Assembly (NCBI GenBank): GCA_027886175.1
Contig: JAJNNQ010000003.1
Coordinates: 27,011,501 to 27,075,500, forward strand
DNA length: 64,000 nt
Direction of reading: 5' to 3'
From: Phylloscopus collybita
Lineage: Eukaryota > Chordata > Aves > Passeriformes > Phylloscopidae
The notes under the pieces are model-generated. The model searched no databases, was not told the origin of the DNA, and saw nothing but the letters and a program-made list of their open reading frames with translations. Below, piece by piece: positions 59,744-64,000 of the stretch (within the stretch, counting starts at the first letter, position 1; the number at the start of each line of letters is the position of its first letter). Made by a program: the position numbers and the translations under genes.

Positions 59744-60278
59744 AATTAAAAAAAGCATGGCCTCAGGAAGAATATATTGCACTTAAAATTAACTTAATGT
59801 GTACCTGTTTAACTTTTCCCCAAAATACTAGTATAGGAACAAGTATGAGACAGCAATCATACAAATCTTACAAATAAACATTTGCAGAATACACAATAAA
59901 TTAACTGTTATAATATTTGGGCTTTAGAAATCAAAACAAAATTAGAATGCATTCTTAAAAAGTGTTGATGCTCACTAATCAGACAGGTAATCTTTATGCT
60001 GCACATAATTTCAGACCCCAAAAATATTTCTGGATAGCAAAGGACCAATCTGGATTTTATTCCTGTGGTTTCCACAGGAATCTCATGAGGCTTCCATCGC
60101 TGGTTTTCACTGTGAAAGCTGAGAAGTTATTAGTCCTAAGATTCTCTTACTAATCTTAAATCAGTGTAGGACCAGTAAACCTCACTTTAAAGAGGAGAAA
60201 AACTTTCAATAAATCACAGGCTTAGGATGAATTCAGTAGTTGATGGTGCTGTGTTAGAACCCCCTGTTCTAATTTAAA
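59744..60278. other. Unique AT-rich sequence, nothing recognised
   Basis: About 530 bp of AT-rich single-copy-looking DNA upstream of direct repeat D. Only one short frame (63 codons) and no repeat, RNA or splice signal seen. Confidence 0.45.
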
Positions 60279-60449
60279 AATAACCCTGCACACCTGGAAA
60301 GGCACCTTGAATGTTTATTAATGTTGCTTCCACATTACAAGGTGGGAAAGCTCCCCAAGCAATTTTTGTATTTTAGAATTTTTTCAGTTTGGCAAGGGAT
60401 AAATATTCTGATACATAAACAGGACTAACTAAAAATTAAAATGTCACCC
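60279..60449. repeat. Direct repeat D, left copy (171 bp)
   Basis: Matches 61487-61661 at about 90 percent by eye, from AATAAC(C/T)CTGCACACC to AAAATGTCACCC, including GGGATAAATATTCTGATACA. Same orientation, 1,208 bp apart, flanks not shared. Element unknown. Confidence 0.92.
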
Positions 60450-61486
60450 CTGTGATAGAGAGAGGCCAAAAAAATCCTGAGCCTTGCTTGCAGCCACTCT
60501 GTACCCAGACTAAAGAGCATCCCTGCCTTCCCTCTATTGCCCCTTCTGCAGAAAAGAAAGGCACACACCCAGAACCTTGAGACCCTGTGCTGGAGCTGGA
60601 CCTGCAGCCACGAGGGCTCACCAACTGCTCAGACCAGGTGTCTGTCTGTCTGTCTGTCCTTCCCTTTGTGAGGCACCTTCAGATCAGGAGCTCAGCATGC
60701 TGAGAGCAGCACCAGCTTTGCTGGAGGGGCTGCCTGGGCAGGCTCCTTGGGACAGGGCTGGCTCCCAGGCATGGAGGGCAGAGCCCTGTGTCAGCAGCAC
60801 ATTCCCAGCCCCAGACATTCACTGAAGCTCCTTCTTGCCACAGAAGCTGGTGAAGGGCACACACAGGAACAGCTCCTCCCTTTGCTCAGCTGCTGCTCTC
60901 AGCACCCTGCAAACTGAGTTCATGCAGTTTGTGCTGAGCTGGATGAGAAGGGATTCACTGCAGCTACCAAAGCCAGCTCTTGGGTTCCTGCTGCCTTTCC
61001 TCCCTTGAGTGGGCCCATGACCACCAATTCCCTTCCTGTGGCACAGCAGAGAAAGGGCTGGAAGGAGGAGGATCTACTTCACACTGCACTGCTGGAGTTT
61101 AAATCTAATTCACCCTCCTCACTGGTTTGAAAAGTTATATTAAACTTTAACTTTGTGTGGTAGCAGGAGCATTAGTATAAAACTGAGGTAGACACCTTTT
61201 CACTAGAAACACTGTGATCATTTGAAGTTTTTATAAAATAATTTCCACGTTTCTTTATCCCTCAGCCTGTCTGAAATTTGGTGTTTTTGAGACCATCATA
61301 GGTAACAATTCCCTGCTTTAGGTAGATACAATGATGTGACAACCTCTTTTGTTTCAATTGTTTCAAAATACAGCACTCCAACTTATGCTACAGTGAAAGA
61401 AGCAGATCTTCCTTATTACCTGAAAAACAAATGTAACGAACACACAGAATTTTGCTAGTGTACTGAAGGTATAACCACAATAACAA
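60450..61486. other. Unique sequence between the D repeats
   Basis: No gene recognised. A short (CTGT)n run lies at 60641-60658. The rest is single-copy-looking with frames at or below 82 codons. Confidence 0.45.
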
Positions 61487-61661
61487 AATAACTCTGCACA
61501 CCTGGAAAGGCACCTTGAATGCTTAATAATGTTGCTTCCACATAATAAGGTGGGGAAACTCCCCAAACTATTTTTGTATTTTAGATTTTTTTTTCAGTTT
61601 GACAAGGGATAAATATTCTGATACATAAACAGGACTAACTCTAAAAATTAAAATGTCACCC
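61487..61661. repeat. Direct repeat D, right copy (175 bp)
   Basis: Second copy of 60279-60449 with a slightly longer T run and scattered substitutions. Similarity ends at ATGTCACCC. Confidence 0.92.
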
Positions 61662-64000
61662 TAAAACTTCAGTTCAGTCATTGTAAGCTAAACAATAACT
61701 ATGAACTAAGAACCTCTGAGCTCCCAGCTAGCCAGACTAGGAACTGCAGCCATTCTTCAGGCAAGGCACACTTACATTCACCTTGGCTGGGCTGTGATTA
61801 TACTAATTGGCCTTTATTGGCCTCACTCACCAGAAATCCTCTGTAAGCTCAGGCTGAAATCTGGGAGGCTGCTCTGGTTTCACTGCAGAGCTGCCCCTGA
61901 GGAGCTGGGGGGCTCTGTCTCAGGAGGAAAGAGGATTTCAGCTGAGGAGTGAGGGTCACCCTCTCCTGCCAGCCCAGGGCTCTGGTGATTCTGTTGCTGG
62001 GCTCTGCTGTGTGCAGGGTCTGCAGTGAACTCTGCTTCCTCCCCAAACCCAGCCTTTGCCTCAGTGCATTTTAACCAAAGTGCTGTTCCCTCCATCGTCG
62101 GGGACTCTGAAGGTGCCACTGCCTCTCCTCTGCCTCTCTGCTCCTGAGAGACACCACCGAGCTCAAGGCATTTCCACTTCAGCTCCCAAGCCCCATTTCT
62201 ACTTCTCTCTCCACTCCTGTGTCAAGTTAAATATGTTCCACGTTGAAAGACACTGATAACACTGACAGAGTGTGCTCTGCTGTTCCACCCAACACCAGCT
62301 TTGTCTGGAAACCAACCTTCCCCTCAGCAGACAAAAGTGAAGGGCACTAACAGCAAATGAAAACACCCAGCTCTGTTTATTAGGGCTGGTGGTTTGAATG
62401 CCAAGTTCTCTGCACAGGATTAAGTGCATTTTGTATGCAGCTGGAATATGTCATAGATACATTTAGGTCTTTGAATTTTAACATTCCCAGGTGATTTTTC
62501 TTTTTTCCTTCTGTCTCAGCCTTTAGTGCAGAAAGAACTCTGGATACATTTTAAAGTTCTCCCATTGTGGAAAAAAAAAGAAAGTTATTAAAATTAATGC
62601 AGTATTATTGAAAATAACCTCTGTTTTCAAAATGAATTATTATGAAGCAGTGTCAGCAAAAGAAATGCTAAAAATTCAGATATTACATACTTTCTTTGAA
62701 TGACAGCACTTTGTCTCTAATATCTCTGCCTATTCCCAACACAATATTTGGTCTTGCAGCTATTTAAAGCAGTGCTGAAGTTTACAATTTTTTTTTTTAC
62801 TCGTATATGCCCAGTTCCTCACAAGTAAAATGAGCAGAAAACTCCATCACTGCTTTAAAGCTTTGCAAATTTTCCAAACAAAGAGGCAGCCATCTTCTTC
62901 CACGTGCTTTTGAAACAATACATTTGCTCCACACAAGGAGAGCAGGGTTCCTGCCTGCTGCAAGTAACTGATGTGTTTTACAAAATCTGTTGCTCACTTA
63001 TGGCCTGATGTAAATCTTAGTGAATCATAAAAATATCTCCCCATTTCTGGGGACTCTGGATGTAGTCCTTAGGCAAAACAATTTCTTACACTTTTGTTAA
63101 AGCATCCATTTGGGAACCGTGATGTTCTGCCTGTTAACATAGAGGGTTCTTTTCTATGTGTTCTGATTAGGCTGGTTTCAGGTTTGTTTATTAAACAATG
63201 TCAATAATGGTCATACAAGAATTTATTTTGAGCAGCGAAATTAAGAGATATATAGAAAACTTTCATAGGAATACAAACAAAAAAAAAAGAACTGAATAGA
63301 AGAATTGGATGTTTCATACATATAAACAATTCCTATGCTCATCCTCTGGCCTGCCACCACTCAAGACCAGCATGCTTTTATCAGCTATGTTTTTGTAGGA
63401 GAATAATATATTTGGGAAGTAGATGAAGAGACTCATTAGTATTTGATCATCATTACTGTCCTTGAGAACTCATTTATTCAGAGCAATGTCCTGCACACTC
63501 TTTTCCTTTATTTGCACACTTGCCTGAGGATTTTTAGGCAGGAATGGTGGCTTGTTATGCTCCTCCTCGTTGTGTAGCTGGTCAGAAACTGGAGGCCTGT
63601 GAGCTGATAAGGACCTCAGCAGAGCTCCTCGTGTCTCTGACACTTCCATGCTGTTTTACTGCCCTGGCTGCTATTTGAAGTCAGCCTTGAGGACCACCCA
63701 GAAGTACCAGCTGGGCCAGGGCTCTGCTGCTCACATTCTCAGCAGAAAGGAGCTGCTATCACCATAAAACAAACTGTGCTCAGGGTTTGGCTCTGCCTAT
63801 CTTGTGCTCGGTGCTGCAGCCGTGTGCGGGGTGTCCTGGGGAGGGCTGCAGCCCCTGGCAGCCTGGGGCTGCCTCTCCTGCCCCAGCAGGGCTGGCTTCT
63901 CCAATGCTCTTGGATAAAACCTGCAGGAACAGAGGCCAGCCGCTCTGAGGGAAAGATCAAACTCTTCCCCTCTGGCAGTTTGTCAGCACCAGAGCTGGGC
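61662..64000. other. Unique non-coding sequence to the window end
   Basis: No gene is supported. The region is AT-rich except 61.85-62.2 kb and 63.7-64.0 kb. Short frames (at or below 79 codons) are unrecognised. Confidence 0.45.

Noticed and set aside
60279..61661. Repeat D copies as the two LTRs of one small retroelement
   Set aside because: The copies lack TG...CA ends and target-site duplications, and the 1-kb spacer has no primer-binding-site or gag-like sequence.

Overview
This window looks like non-coding vertebrate DNA, most probably from a bird and possibly a songbird. Three things point that way. The 3' terminal signature of a CR1 LINE, the dominant avian retrotransposon, lies on the minus strand at 35524-35570. 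A decayed stretch resembling CR1 reverse transcriptase lies at 14151-14257. A complete solo LTR of an endogenous retrovirus lies at 11891-12645, with a perfect 5-bp target-site duplication, and it resembles ERV LTRs I remember from songbird genomes (memory only, no search run). No Alu, L1 or other mammal-type repeat is evident. There are no bacterial-style gene arrays, rRNAs, tRNAs or CRISPR arrays.

I cannot support any complete protein-coding gene. The longest open frames (539-591 codons, minus strand, about 2.0-3.77 kb) are by-products of a stop-free tandem repeat. The same holds for the long frames at 1.1-2.1, 20.3-21.0 and 53.1-54.3 kb. The remaining frames are short, have no family I recognise, and lack exon structure. 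The window is best read as an intergenic region or the inside of a very large intron.

Layout. 1-4.3 kb: GC-rich, with two minisatellites (45/60-bp units at 1433-1850; units of about 26-27 bp at 2145-3703), a 124-bp direct repeat flanking the second array, and a moderately CpG-rich block. 4.3-11.9 kb: mostly unique sequence with a 159-bp direct-repeat pair and a T-rich/A-rich inverted pair. 11.9-15.4 kb: solo LTR, AT-rich island, CR1 RT relic and a 3x55-bp tandem repeat. 15.4-26.7 kb: mostly unique AT-rich DNA, with another direct-repeat pair (19941 and 21807) enclosing a perfect TCTCC array of about 205 bp. 26.7-28 kb: a T47 tract followed by a CpG-island-like block, the best promoter or enhancer candidate. 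28-51 kb: unique sequence with a CR1 3' stub, a CTAT/CCAT array and several conserved-element-like stretches (best at 39.9-40.5 kb). 51-54 kb: a 4x47-bp VNTR and a strictly periodic 21x32-bp G-rich minisatellite with G-quadruplex motifs. 54-64 kb: unique sequence with a 24-nt microexon candidate at 55461-55484, a possible minus-strand LTR remnant near 57.4-57.83 kb and a fourth direct-repeat pair (60279 and 61487).

No new multi-gene system is visible. The points most worth following up are the microexon candidate, the CpG-rich block with its homeobox-like flank, the conserved-element candidates, the four short direct-repeat pairs, and the 32-bp G4 minisatellite.
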